Assembly (NCBI RefSeq): GCF_002812725.1 | Contig: NZ_NMUN01000001.1 | Coordinates: 1-64,000 of the forward strand | Length of the DNA stretch: 64,000 nt | Direction: 5' to 3' | Source of the DNA: Microbacterium sp. BR1 | GTDB lineage: Bacteria; Actinomycetota; Actinomycetes; Actinomycetales; Microbacteriaceae | Part shown: one piece after another, positions 27,374 through 36,033 of the stretch | Layout of the letters: each line of letters starts with the position of its first letter | Numbering within the stretch: position 1 is the first letter of the stretch | Translations under genes and position numbers: made by a program | The notes under the pieces: model-generated | What the model saw: the letters and a program-made list of their open reading frames with translations, nothing else | The model's database searches: none | What the model was told of the DNA's origin: nothing

Positions 27374-28143
27374 ACTCCTCCACCTTGAGTGGGCGGACCG
27401 CTCTCGTAACGGGGTCCGGATCAAGCGGCGGAATCGGCGCCGCCATCGTGCAGGTGCTCGCAGCTGCCGGCGCCCGTGTCGTGATCGCCGATCTTCCTCA
27501 TCTCAAGGCGAGCGCTCTAAGTCAGTGCGAAGCGCTTTCCCGTTACGGGTACGAAGCGCGCTTCTGTGAGCTAGACGTCGGAAGCCAACAAGACTGGGAG
27601 AGGGTCATAGCCGAACTTGCACAAGACGGTCTCGAGCTTGACGTTCTCGTGTGCAATGCGGGCATCAACTCTCCATCTGCACCAGAGAATCAGAGCCTCG
27701 ACGACTGGGAGCGGATACTTCGCGTCAATCTGACCGGGCCATTCTTGGGGATGCAGGCGGTGCTCCCGAGCATGCGTGTGCGAGGCGGAGGATCGATCAT
27801 CTGCATCGGGTCTGTGTCGGCATCAGTAGTCACCCCTCCCACACCCGGGTTGTCGAACGCCGCTTACCACGCCAGCAAAGCCGGGCTCGGCATGCTGGCA
27901 AAGACGGTGGCGATCAACCATGCGCGCGATGGCGTTCGGGTCAACGTCGTTGCTCCGGGTTCTGTGCTTACGCCGATGCTGGCGCGGGGTGGAAAGGGCG
28001 CAGAGCTGATGGCAAACACTCCGATGGGTCGCCTTGCAGATCCTGCGGAGATTGCAAACGCTGTTCTCTTCCTTGCCTCGGACGCCGCTTCGTTCATCAC
28101 CGCTTCGACGCTAACTGTCGACGGCGGCTACTCAGCGGTTTAG
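27370..28143 (+). CDS. SDR-family oxidoreductase
   Basis: This 257-residue classical short-chain dehydrogenase should oxidise an alcohol or reduce a carbonyl with NAD(P). The cofactor loop is T-G-S-G-S-S-G-G-I-G, slightly expanded compared with T-G-x3-G-x-G. V-C-N-A-G-I, I-C-I-G-S-V-S with the catalytic Ser, Y-H-A-S-K-A-G and V-D-G-G-Y-S follow. The GTG start overlaps the permease stop (GTGA), so it was cotranscribed with the importer. It probably acts on the imported compound or a product of it. Confidence 0.87.
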   Translation: MNSSTLSGRTALVTGSGSSGGIGAAIVQVLAAAGARVVIADLPHLKASALSQCEALSRYGYEARFCELDVGSQQDWERVIAELAQDGLELDVLVCNAGINSPSAPENQSLDDWERILRVNLTGPFLGMQAVLPSMRVRGGGSIICIGSVSASVVTPPTPGLSNAAYHASKAGLGMLAKTVAINHARDGVRVNVVAPGSVLTPMLARGGKGAELMANTPMGRLADPAEIANAVLFLASDAASFITASTLTVDGGYSAV

Positions 28144-28571
28144 GACCCACGTCTGTTCTCATTGCCACGCCGCAAGGGGTGAACGAAACAGCCCGATACA
28201 AGCCGTGCGGAATCGGTTCGCACGCGAACGAACGACATCGACCGCCACCGTCGCCTTGATGATGGTGAACCCAGGGTTCCCTACGATTGCAGTGGTGGGC
28301 ACGAACATCGACCGCTGTCTCGCCCGCGTCAGCGGAAAGTTGGAGCGGCGAGCGCTTGAGCCGGCGGCTTGTTGCAGGCGGGAGCGAGCTGATCCCGTAC
28401 TCGCTCCATGAACCGGGACGGGCGTGAGCTGGTCGCGGAGCTCGCGGCACGGAAGTGGCACATTTTGCGCGCTCGGGGATCTCCACCGGGGCGCATCGAG
28501 ATCATCCGGTCGCTCCCGTCGGGGAGCGACGACGAGTGCAGTGAATTCCTCAGCCGACCCTGAGCAGAGGA
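28144..28571. other. Intergenic stretch with no clear gene
   Basis: About 430 bases separate the SDR gene from the IS481 remnant. A short plus-strand frame (28408-28563, about 51 codons, R-E-L-V-A-E-L-A-A-R-K-W-H-I-L) has no ribosome-binding site and no recognisable family. It may be a scrap of a gene cut by rearrangement. Nothing else is supported here. Confidence 0.4.
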
Positions 28572-28579
28572 TCTAGTTG

Positions 28580-29545
28580 TACCCGGCCATCACGTTGGTT
28601 TGCCTCCGAGGCCTGAGTGGCGTCGTCCAGCGGGGTAGTGCTCGAGCCAGGGCGCAAGGTCTTGGGTGCGTGCGTCGTTGGACGAGTATGGGCGCCGGTA
28701 GGCCCACTCGCTCTGCAGCGTGCGGTTGAGTCTCTCGACCTTCCCGTTCTGCCAGGGGTGGTGGGGTTTGATGAACATCTGCCGGATTCTGTTGTCGGCG
28801 CAGACGCGTCGCAGCGACCACCGGTCGGCCCAGGCGTTGTCTGTGATCAGCCGCTCGATGCGTGGTATCCCGTGCGCGGCGAAGTGGGCGATTGCCCGCT
28901 CGAGGAACGCCGAGCAGGTGGGGCCTTTCTCGTCATCAAGGACCTCGGAGTAGGCCAGACGGGAGTAGTCGTCGACGAGGGAGTGGACGTAGTCAAACCC
29001 GACGATGATCTGTTTCCGCGCTGCGGTGGAGCCCATTGATCGGCCGTGTGCTTTCCAGCCGCCGCCGTCGGGGATCCGGCCCAGCTTCTTCACGTCCATA
29101 TGGACCAGCTCGCCGGGATGCTGTCGTTCGTAGCGGACCGTGGTGGTCGTGGACGCGCGGATCACTTCGCCCGTGATCGGGTCCAGCCGAGACAGATGCG
29201 GCATGGCATAGCGGACGCGGATCCGAGACACGGTGCGCGGGCACGCCCAGCTGCGCCGCGATCTCATCGCGTCCGATGCGTTCCTGCCTGCGTAGTTCGA
29301 CAACGGCCTGCTCGGTCACCGCTGGCGTTCGAGATGGCGACCGGTGAGGGCGTGAGGAGCGATCCCCCAGCCCTTGCTCGCCCTCGTCGCGGTAACGATC
29401 AAGCCAACGCCTCACACAATTCCGGGACACCCCCATCGCCGCGGCGATATGCGCTTGTTTCAGCCCGCCCGGGCACGTTCGATGATCAACTGCCGCCCGA
29501 AAAGGTCAGACGGGCATTACGTGGGGCACGAGAACCTCCGAGTTT
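28580..29545 (-). pseudogene. IS481-family transposase, several frameshifts
   Basis: Reading right to left, the frames give R-N-A-R-L-T, then G-R-Q-L-I-I-E-R-A-R-A-G, then L-K-Q-A-H-I-A-A-A-M-G-V-S-R-N-C-V-R-R-W-L (helix-turn-helix). After a break near 29220 comes the rve-type integrase core: H-M-D-V-K-K-L, D-D-Y-S-R-L-A-Y-S-E-V and I-T-D-N-A with the second Asp, then H-P-W-Q-N-G-K-V-E-R-L-N-R-T-L with the Glu. At least three frameshifts are needed to join these pieces, plus one near the C-terminus. The catalytic residues survive, but no full-length product can be made. Confidence 0.85.
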
Positions 29546-29657
29546 GTGAAGACGTCAGACATCTCCGCTAAGCCCGGGGGTTCTCTCTATTCACAAGACC
29601 CGAAACGACACCAACCTCATGGCCGGGACTGCTGCACGAATAGGTGACAGGTTGTAG

Positions 29658-30542
29658 TCACGCCGCCAGTGCGGCGGTCGTGTTCATGATGGTCTCGAAC
29701 TCGATGGGCGTCAAACGGCCCAGGCGGAGTTGGCGCCTCCGGCGGTGGTAGGTCCGCTCGATCCAGGTGACGATCGCGATCCGCAACTGCTCCCGGGTGG
29801 TCCACGAGCGGCGGTCGAGGACGTTCTTCTGCAGCAGGGCGAAGAACGATTCCATGGCGGCGTTGTCGCCGCTGGAGCCGACTCTGCCCATCGATCCGAC
29901 CATGCGGCGGCAGGCCAGGGCGCGCAGGAACTTCCTGCTCCGAAATTGAGATCCTCGGTCCGAGTGGACGATGCAGCCGGCGACATCACCGCGCATCTGG
30001 GCGGCGTTCTCGAGCGCCTGGACGGCCAAGCGGGACTTCATTCTCGAGTCGATCGAGTACCCGACGATCCGGCCCGAATACACGTCCTTGATCGCGCAGC
30101 AGTAGAGCTTGCCTTCACTCGTTTTGTGCTCCGTAATGTCCACGAGCCAGAGCTCGTTCGGCGCGTCGGCGGCGAACACGTGACGCGTTCTGCCGTCCTC
30201 GTCGATGACGGCGCAGAGGTCGTCGTGGACGGGTGGGCCGGGGCGCCGGCCCTTGCCGCGCTTCTTCCCGAACGCGCTCCACCACCCATTCGTGGACGCG
30301 ATCCGCCACGCCGTCCGATCCGACATGGATTCGCCCGCATCACGGGCCTCGTCGGCGAGGAGCCGGTGCCCGAACTCGGGGTCGTCGCGGTGCGCGTCGA
30401 AGAGCGCGTTCGCGCGATACGCCTCCACCACCTCGCTGGAGGTGATGGGATGCGCCAGCCACCGGTAATAGGGCTGGCGAGAGAGCTTGAGCACCCGACA
30501 CGTCACCGTCACAGGAATCCCTGCGGCGGCGAGCTCTGTCAC
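29658..30542 (-). CDS. IS3-family transposase OrfB
   Basis: This 294-residue protein holds the DDE core: L-W-L-V-D-I-T-E (first Asp), V-H-S-D-R-G-S-Q-F (second Asp) and N-A-A-M-E-S-F-F-A-L-L-Q-K (Glu), after an N-terminal HTH_21-like segment. The GTG at its start overlaps the orfA stop. The frame is also open just before it (K-R-F-Y-P-L-V), so the real transposase is probably an OrfAB fusion made by -1 frameshifting on the AAAA run of orfA (plus-strand TTTT at 30557-30560). All catalytic residues are present. Confidence 0.93.
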   Translation of the reverse strand: MTELAAAGIPVTVTCRVLKLSRQPYYRWLAHPITSSEVVEAYRANALFDAHRDDPEFGHRLLADEARDAGESMSDRTAWRIASTNGWWSAFGKKRGKGRRPGPPVHDDLCAVIDEDGRTRHVFAADAPNELWLVDITEHKTSEGKLYCCAIKDVYSGRIVGYSIDSRMKSRLAVQALENAAQMRGDVAGCIVHSDRGSQFRSRKFLRALACRRMVGSMGRVGSSGDNAAMESFFALLQKNVLDRRSWTTREQLRIAIVTWIERTYHRRRRQLRLGRLTPIEFETIMNTTAALAA

Positions 30543-30847
30543 GAGCGGGTAGAACCTTTTCCCGGGAGGTTCGCCTGCGACAGATACGCCGCCGCTCGAC
30601 GCAACACCTCGTTCTCCTGCTCCAGCAGCCGGATCCGTTTCCGCGCCTCCCGCAGCTCAGCCCCTTCGACACGGGATTGGCCGGGCTTGGCACCCTCGTC
30701 GACGTCGGCGCGACGCAGCCACTTCTGCAACGTCATCGGGTGAACGCCGAAGTCTTTCGCGATCTGCTCGATCGTCACTCCGGGCTCACGGTTCCGCGCG
30801 ACGCGCACGACGTCATCACGGAACTCGCTCGGGTAGGGCTTGGGCAC
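30539..30847 (-). CDS. IS3-family transposase OrfA
   Basis: This roughly 102-residue helix-turn-helix protein binds the element's ends. It has Y-P-S-E-F-R-D-D-V-V-R-V-A and V-T-I-E-Q-I-A-K-D-F-G-V-H-P-M-T-L-Q-K-W, then a leucine-zipper-like L-R-E-A-R-K-R-I-R-L-L-E-Q-E-N-E-V-L. AAGGA seven bases before the GTG supports this start over a longer ATG form. A slippery GGAAAAGG near its end allows -1 shifting into orfB. Confidence 0.9.
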   Translation of the reverse strand: MPKPYPSEFRDDVVRVARNREPGVTIEQIAKDFGVHPMTLQKWLRRADVDEGAKPGQSRVEGAELREARKRIRLLEQENEVLRRAAAYLSQANLPGKGSTRS

Positions 30848-30932
30848 AATGCCATCCTTCCAGGCCGCCCTCCCGGGCAAGCCAGATCAGATGTCACCTA
30901 TTCGTGCAGCAGTCCCGCCGGGTACATCTAGT

Positions 30933-31559
30933 CGGTCGCTTGGGCGCTCTGCGGCAGGGACTCCGTCAGCGAGTCATGGCCCGGCGGCGTGTCGCTCGAA
31001 CAAACACGCGAGGAGTCTCGCCGGTGGGCGACCATTAACGGCGCCGGCGCGTGTGTGGCGACCGGGTGCTTCTCTATGTCTTGGGTGAAGCCAGCTAGGG
31101 GAGATGCTGAGGCTGTCCCTCGCGAGAACGGGTGATGGCGAATCGCGTAAGCCTGACTGCCGCGTGGCGACAGGCGGCGACGTCGGTCGCGCCGGCCAAT
31201 CGAAGCTCCAAACTGATCAGCCCCTCGGGCCAGGCCGAGGGGGCGGGCGCGGTAGCCAGATTCGCGCGAGCAACATGCAAAGACTGACGGTCAACGGGCC
31301 AGACTCTGGGGTGCCTCATTCGTGGAAAGGCTCAGGACGTCCTGGGGTGGGTGAGATCACGTCCGGACTACTCAAAGCCGCGCCCTGCAATCTGTCGACG
31401 ACCGCGTCGCTATGGCCTCGTTTTCAACCGTCGCCAACACAATCGACGAGTGAGCTGTGTCTTATCGGCTACAGCCCACCCCTCCGATCGAGCGGCGCCG
31501 CTCGAGCGGAGCAGTGGCGGCCGAAACCGCGGTCGCTAGTTGGCGTCAGCCAGTGATCG
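30933..31559. other. Intergenic stretch with no supported gene
   Basis: About 630 bases lie between the IS481 target duplication and the YeiH-like gene. Open frames here (for example 150 codons on the plus strand) have unnatural composition, no ribosome-binding site and no recognisable motif. It may hold the 3' flank of whatever gene the IS481 element hit, but nothing can be named. Confidence 0.4.
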
Positions 31560-32570
31560 TCAGCGGATGCTTAGAGCGAAGATCGCTCCGAGTGCGACTA
31601 AAGCGGCTAGCAATGTGGACATCGCCCCGAGCGCCAGCGCTCGCCCTCCGGTGGCGAAGAGCTTCCGAACGTTGACTGCAAAGCCTAGGCCGAGCATCGC
31701 GGCAGTAAGAAGGAGATTCGCGCCAAACTCCAGCACGGCGAGGACCTCGGCCGGAAACGGAACGAACGTCCTGAGAAGAACTGCCGCGAGAAATCCAGCG
31801 ACGAACAGCGGCAGCACCGGAGGTCTACCGACGGCGGTCGCTGTCCCGAAGCGTCGTCCACTTGTTGCACTGACGATCGCGATGAGGGGGGCAAGCATCA
31901 CGACTCGGCCCAGTTTGGCTATCGTCGCGAGTGCAAGTGCCACCGATGAAACGAAGCCCCCCGCCGCGACGACTTGTGCGACCTCGTGGACGCTCGCACC
32001 GATCCATAGCCCCGCTTGAAGATCGCTGAGCCCAAGTGCTCGGGACAGGGCAGGAATCGCGAACATGGCCACAGTGCCGAAGATGGTGACGAGAGCAACC
32101 GCTTGCGCGGTCTCTTCCTCGTGCTTTCCCTCCCTATCAACCACGCCGCTCATGGCGGCAACCGCCGAAGCGCCGCAGATGGAGAATCCCGTCGCAATCA
32201 GCATCCGTGTCACACGTGACACTCGGAGCAGGCGCCCGATGGCGAGAGTTCCCAGAAACGTGCCTGCGACTGTCAGGACGAGAACGAAGATTCCTCCCCA
32301 TCCGATCACCATCAGACTCGTAAGCGACAACTTAAACCCAAGAAGCACGATCCCGATGCGCAGAAACTTCCTCGACGCCTCCGAGATCGGCCTGCTCGCA
32401 GCGGCTGGAACAACGCGGGCATTCCCGACCAGCACCCCGAGGCAGATCGCGATTAGCAGCGGCGAAACCCCCGGAGTGAGCGCCGTGGCGAACATCGTCG
32501 CCGCGGCTATTGAAAGTATCGCGATTGCGACGAACAGGGGCACAGTCCGCTGGGACACCGAAGTAGTCAT
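31560..32570 (-). CDS. YeiH/UPF0324-family putative anion exporter
   Basis: This polytopic membrane protein of about 336 residues has ten or so helices, for example F-V-A-I-A-I-L-S-I-A-A-A-T-M and L-R-I-G-I-V-L-L-G-F-K-L-S-L-T, and the conserved I-C-G-A-S-A-V-A-A-M and G-A-S-V-H-E-V-A-Q-V-V-A-A-G. These fit the family annotated as putative sulfate exporters. I start it at the ATG giving M-T-T-S-V-S-Q; a GTG 19 codons upstream would run into the divergent promoter. The adjacent divergent LysR gene repeats the yeiE-yeiH arrangement known from enterobacteria, where YeiE has been linked to sulfite response. The transported anion here is not known. Confidence 0.85.
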   Translation of the reverse strand: MTTSVSQRTVPLFVAIAILSIAAATMFATALTPGVSPLLIAICLGVLVGNARVVPAAASRPISEASRKFLRIGIVLLGFKLSLTSLMVIGWGGIFVLVLTVAGTFLGTLAIGRLLRVSRVTRMLIATGFSICGASAVAAMSGVVDREGKHEEETAQAVALVTIFGTVAMFAIPALSRALGLSDLQAGLWIGASVHEVAQVVAAGGFVSSVALALATIAKLGRVVMLAPLIAIVSATSGRRFGTATAVGRPPVLPLFVAGFLAAVLLRTFVPFPAEVLAVLEFGANLLLTAAMLGLGFAVNVRKLFATGGRALALGAMSTLLAALVALGAIFALSIR

Positions 32571-32640
32571 GCGATCAGACTGACCGGTGACATCACATGA
32601 CAGAAGGGTCAAACGGCTGGCGCGCATATAGACTGTATCT

Positions 32641-33600
32641 ATGGGAGGTGAGAATCCAAACGCACTACCCGACGCGGTCGAGCTGGATGCTCGGGTGACC
32701 CTCGCAGTGTTGCGGCAACTCGTAGCCCTTCAAAGACTTGGATCCATTAGCGCGGTCGCGCGCGACCTCGGAGTGAGTCAGCCGACCGTCTCCATGAACT
32801 TGTCGAGGCTCGAGGACGCACTCGGCGTGTCCATCATTCTGCGTTCAGCCCGGGGCAGCACGCTCACGTCCGCGGGCGAAGCGATCGCGACCGCGGCGAC
32901 TCCGCTCGTCGAATCAGCGCGCGAGCTTGCGCAGCGAATCTCGTGCTTGCCAAGTCTCACCAAAACGCCGCTGCGCATCGCCGCAAGCCTGACCATCGCT
33001 GAGCACCTGGTTCCTAGGTGGCTCGCGGATCGTCGGATTGCCGGCGTTATACCTCCGGCGGCCGCCACGCTCTGTGTTGGGAATTCGTCAGAAGTGATGA
33101 ATTGGCTTCACGACGGGCGAGCAGACATCGGTTTCGTGGAGGGCAATCGGATCGCGCACGGTCTCGATAGTGCGCTTGTCGGCGAAGATGAGCTGGTGGC
33201 AGTCGTTTCTCAATCACACCCATGGCGATCTTGGGCGGAAGTGAGAGGCAGCGAACTCGCTCAGAGCGGTTTGGTTCTTCGCGAGCGCGGGTCAGGCACT
33301 AGAGAAGTGATGGAGGCCGCCTTCGCCCGCGCGAAGATCAGCCTTCCGACGACTCTGCCGAGCTTTGGCTCTACCGCGGCCATTCTCACCGCCGTTCGCT
33401 ACGGGGGCGCCGTCGCGGTGGTCTCATCGCTCGCGATCGCCGATGAGGTTGCCGCACGTGAGCTCGTCGCGTTGCGGGTATCGGACGTTGATCTCCGCAG
33501 ACGGCTTAGCGCCGTGTGGAGCCGCGGAGCGAGCCCGCGTCCGGATGCGGCCGCGGTTGTCGCGAATCTCGTCGCCGCCCATAGAAGGTCGACCGACTAA
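32641..33600 (+). CDS. LysR-family regulator, YeiE-like by context
   Basis: This 319-residue regulator has an N-terminal winged helix (L-R-Q-L-V-A-L-Q-R-L-G-S-I-S-A-V-A-R-D-L-G-V-S-Q-P as separate helices, L-S-R-L-E-D-A-L-G-V) and a periplasmic-binding-protein-like effector domain after residue 95. It is divergent from the YeiH-like exporter gene with only 70 bases between them, so it is almost certainly that gene's regulator. The effector is unknown; sulfite or another sulfur oxyanion is a family-based guess. Confidence 0.87.
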   Translation: MGGENPNALPDAVELDARVTLAVLRQLVALQRLGSISAVARDLGVSQPTVSMNLSRLEDALGVSIILRSARGSTLTSAGEAIATAATPLVESARELAQRISCLPSLTKTPLRIAASLTIAEHLVPRWLADRRIAGVIPPAAATLCVGNSSEVMNWLHDGRADIGFVEGNRIAHGLDSALVGEDELVAVVSQSHPWRSWAEVRGSELAQSGLVLRERGSGTREVMEAAFARAKISLPTTLPSFGSTAAILTAVRYGGAVAVVSSLAIADEVAARELVALRVSDVDLRRRLSAVWSRGASPRPDAAAVVANLVAAHRRSTD

Positions 33601-33628
33601 ACCATGTGGTCCGTCAGGACCCGTTCGA

Positions 33629-34654
33629 CTAACCGAAACAGACGGCAGCTCGTCGGTAACGCTGGCTGGTGATGCTCTTCACTGAGCCGATTGCCTCCGC
33701 GAGGTCGGCTGTCACGATGGTCTCTCCGCGCAGAGACACCATCCGCCCCCATTCGCCACGTGCTGCGGCGTCGACAGCTGCCGCGCCGAACCTCGCCGCG
33801 AGCACTCGATCGTAGGCAGTCGGCGTCCCACCGCGTTGAATGTGTCCGAGCGTGGTGGCTCGCGTCTCAATGCCCGTCCGACCCTCGATCAACCTCGCCA
33901 GCAACTCACCGACGCCGCCGAGTCGCGGGCGTCCGGAGGGCTCGTGGCCTCGTTCGGCAACCACCCCGACATCGCCGAGTGGAAAACCTTCGGCGACTAC
34001 CACCAGGGGAGGTTGGTGTCGCTCACGCGCCGACTCGACCCACCCGATCACTTGCTCGATGGACGCCGGCTGTTCCGGAATCAGGACGGCGTGAGCTCCC
34101 GTTGCGATTCCTGAATGCAGCGCGATCCACCCAGAATCGCGACCCATCACCTCGACGACCATGCAGCGAGCATGAGATGCCCCAGTCGTGAGAAGACGAT
34201 CCATCGCGTCAGTCGCGATCTGAACGGCCGTGTCGAAGCCAAAGCTGTAATCCGTCCCATTGAGGTCGTTGTCAATCGTCTTCGGAACGCCGACAACATT
34301 GACGCCCGTACGGACAAGCGCGTGCGCGGCCGAGAGTGACCCCTCGCCTCCGATCGCGATAATCCCGTCCAGAGAATTGTCGGAAATTGCGCGTTTGACC
34401 CTGGAGCCGGTGGGGTCTGCATCGAGCGGATTCGTCCGCGACGTTCCGAGGATCGTGCCACCTAGCCCGGCAATGCCTCTGGTGCTGTCCTCCGAGACCG
34501 GTATGACGTCGTTTTCGACGACACCACGCCAGCCGTTACGGAAACCGACAAGTTGCCCTCGGTGCTCGCGGGACAACCGGATATGAGCGCTCCTGATAAC
34601 CGCGTTCAGCCCAGGGCAGTCGCCTCCACTGGTGAGTATCCCAAGTCTAAGCAT
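33629..34654 (-). CDS. 6-phosphofructokinase (PfkA-type), island copy
   Basis: This 341-residue kinase should phosphorylate fructose 6-phosphate or a related sugar phosphate. Motifs: L-G-I-L-T-S-G-G-D-C-P-G-L-N at the N-terminus (ATP loop), I-A-I-G-G-E-G-S-L (G-G-E-G in place of G-G-D-G, as often in actinobacterial ATP-type enzymes), P-K-T-I-D-N-D-L with the catalytic Asp, V-E-V-M-G-R-D-S-G-W, and G-H-I-Q-R-G-G-T-P. The start is chosen by GGAGC before the ATG. It is divergent from the monooxygenase gene and shares an operator-like box. A second PFK lies at the window's right edge, so this one probably serves the catabolic cluster rather than central glycolysis. Confidence 0.9.
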   Translation of the reverse strand: MLRLGILTSGGDCPGLNAVIRSAHIRLSREHRGQLVGFRNGWRGVVENDVIPVSEDSTRGIAGLGGTILGTSRTNPLDADPTGSRVKRAISDNSLDGIIAIGGEGSLSAAHALVRTGVNVVGVPKTIDNDLNGTDYSFGFDTAVQIATDAMDRLLTTGASHARCMVVEVMGRDSGWIALHSGIATGAHAVLIPEQPASIEQVIGWVESARERHQPPLVVVAEGFPLGDVGVVAERGHEPSGRPRLGGVGELLARLIEGRTGIETRATTLGHIQRGGTPTAYDRVLAARFGAAAVDAAARGEWGRMVSLRGETIVTADLAEAIGSVKSITSQRYRRAAVCFG

Positions 34655-34673
34655 CAGCGCTCCAACCGAAAAA

Positions 34674-34689
34674 TGGACGAACTGTCCGA
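34674..34689 (+). promoter_or_regulatory. Operator-like box A of the catabolic regulon
   Basis: TGGACGAACTGTCCGA contains GGAC-N5-GTCC and is 15/16 identical to the box before the transketolase operon. It lies between the divergent PFK and monooxygenase genes. TACATT starts 18 bases past its TGGACG half, so the box would overlap the -35/spacer of a plus-strand promoter. Probably a site for one of the two IclR proteins (inference). Confidence 0.6.
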
Positions 34690-34774
34690 AACTAGTGTAC
34701 ATTGATCACTCGGGACGCGGCACCGGAGCTTTTCGGTGCGAACCGTAGCAACACGACCCGCAGAGTGGAGAGTC

Positions 34775-35101
34775 ATGTCAGTCGCCAAAGTTGTCAGGCT
34801 GCGGGTTGATCCCCAAGCCTCGCGAGCCTTGGATGCCGTCCTTGAGGATGCGCAGAGCGCTTTCGCGGCTGAGGTAGGGCTCGTGCATTGGGGCATCTAC
34901 GCGGGCGCCGCGGATAACGAGCGCATACTCGTCGAAGTGTTCGCAGATGAGAATGCCGTGCGCGAGCACGACGACTCCCACCACGTCCAGACATTGATCG
35001 CGGCGTTTGAGTCCCTCGAAGTTGAGGTCGTTGCGAACGAGCAACTGACGCCACCGACAGCTTCTTCAACGGAGCGAGCTACTAAGGAGAACTCAAAGTG
35101 A
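34775..35101 (+). CDS. ABM-fold small monooxygenase-like protein
   Basis: This 108-residue protein has the pattern of antibiotic-biosynthesis-monooxygenase (YgiN-like) ferredoxin-fold proteins: V-V-R-L-R-V-D-P, F-A-A-E-V-G-L-V-H-W-G-I-Y, R-I-L-V-E-V-F-A-D-E-N-A-V-R-E-H-D-D-S-H-H-V. The family includes cofactor-free oxygenases and also isomerases and mere binding proteins, so the reaction is open. It is the first gene of a plus-strand operon; its stop overlaps the next GTG. The start is the ATG preceded by GGAGAG; a longer frame has no ribosome-binding site. Confidence 0.7.
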   Translation: MSVAKVVRLRVDPQASRALDAVLEDAQSAFAAEVGLVHWGIYAGAADNERILVEVFADENAVREHDDSHHVQTLIAAFESLEVEVVANEQLTPPTASSTERATKENSK

Positions 35102-36030
35102 GTCAGCATCTGTTCATCACGGGTGGGTCAGGGTACCTCGGGCAGGCCATCGGGCAGCGCCTCTTGCGGGCCGGACACAGAGTCTCGAGCCTCGTTCGAT
35201 CCGAGAGTGGCGCGAAGTCACTCTCTGCGTTGGGAATCACACCGGTCCTGGGTGGACTGGACGACGTGGCTTCCCTCGATCTGGAGTCGTACGACGGTGT
35301 GATTGACACCGCGACCGCCGATCACGCCCCATCGACGGCGGCGTTCCTGTCCGCGCTCGCCGGCAGCGAGCGTCCCTTCATTCGCACCAGCGGAACGGGC
35401 GTGTACACCGACTTGGGTGGCGGCGTGCGCTCTGAAGTCGTCTACCGCGAAACCGACCGTTTCACTCCCGCCCCGGTCGTCTCCGCGCGCTACCAGTCTG
35501 ACGAGCTCGTGCTCGGCGCGAGGGATCAGGGCATCCGGACGATTGTCATTCGCCCGGCGATGGTTTACGGCGATGGAGCGTCAGAACAGCTGCCGCTCCT
35601 CTTGCGATACGCCCTGCGGACCGGCCGGTCTATCTACGCGGGGTCGGGCGAGAACCGCTGGAGCAATGTCTACCTGTATGACCTTGCTGAGTTCTACCTT
35701 CTTGCGCTCGAGAAGGCTGCACCTGGGAGCGTCTACAACATTGCTTCGGGCGAATGCGAAATGCGTTCGATTGCTGAGGGGATTGCCGAGGTGCTCGGAC
35801 TGGGTGAAGCCGAGGGCGTACACATCGATGAGGCGCGCGCCGAACTCGGTGAGCGATGGGTCGACGTGGCGTTGGCCAGCAACAGTCGGGTTGACTCGAC
35901 GAGCGCTCGAACTGACCTCGGATGGGCGCCGGTCGGCCCGAGCCTGCTGGAGGACCTGGTGCGTGGATCGTATCGACGGGTGTGGGCAAGCAAGGGCGAT
36001 CCGCACGATCACGTCACCGCTAAGGGCTGA
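35098..36030 (+). CDS. Extended SDR, NAD-dependent epimerase/dehydratase-like
   Basis: This 310-residue protein has the Rossmann loop F-I-T-G-G-S-G-Y-L-G at its N-terminus, V-I-D-T-A, I-R-T-S-G-T-G-V-Y with the Ser, and I-R-P-A-M-V-Y-G. The active-site segment reads A-R-Y-Q-S-D-E, so the usual Lys of Y-x3-K is replaced by Glu; other atypical extended SDRs show such changes. The enzyme may bind a nucleotide sugar, sugar or lactone. It sits between the ABM protein (4-base overlap) and a classical SDR, all probably modifying the imported compound. Confidence 0.8.
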   Translation: MSQHLFITGGSGYLGQAIGQRLLRAGHRVSSLVRSESGAKSLSALGITPVLGGLDDVASLDLESYDGVIDTATADHAPSTAAFLSALAGSERPFIRTSGTGVYTDLGGGVRSEVVYRETDRFTPAPVVSARYQSDELVLGARDQGIRTIVIRPAMVYGDGASEQLPLLLRYALRTGRSIYAGSGENRWSNVYLYDLAEFYLLALEKAAPGSVYNIASGECEMRSIAEGIAEVLGLGEAEGVHIDEARAELGERWVDVALASNSRVDSTSARTDLGWAPVGPSLLEDLVRGSYRRVWASKGDPHDHVTAKG

Positions 36031-36033
36031 GCG

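Larger units (their letters stand above)
29625..30916 (-). mobile_element. IS3-family element nested in the IS481 element
   Basis: The 1,292-bp element has near-perfect 25-bp terminal inverted repeats beginning GGGACTGCTGCACGAATAGG. It is flanked by the 3-bp direct repeat GCC (29622-29624 and 30917-30919), as expected for IS3. It contains overlapping orfA and orfB and landed inside the terminal repeat of the IS481 element. Confidence 0.93.
28578..30926 (-). mobile_element. IS481-family element, decayed, with a nested IS3 element
   Basis: The left end starts TGTACCCGGCCAT. The right end, once the nested IS3 element and one GCC are removed, is its inverted repeat (ATGGCCGGGTACA). The whole is flanked by the direct repeat TCTAGT (28572-28577 and 30927-30932). 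Without the nested element it is about 1,054 bp, normal for IS481. Its transposase gene is broken, so it cannot move by itself. Confidence 0.85.

Noticed and set aside
31104..31556. 150-codon frame in the gap before the YeiH-like gene
   Set aside because: Unnatural composition, no family, no ribosome-binding site.
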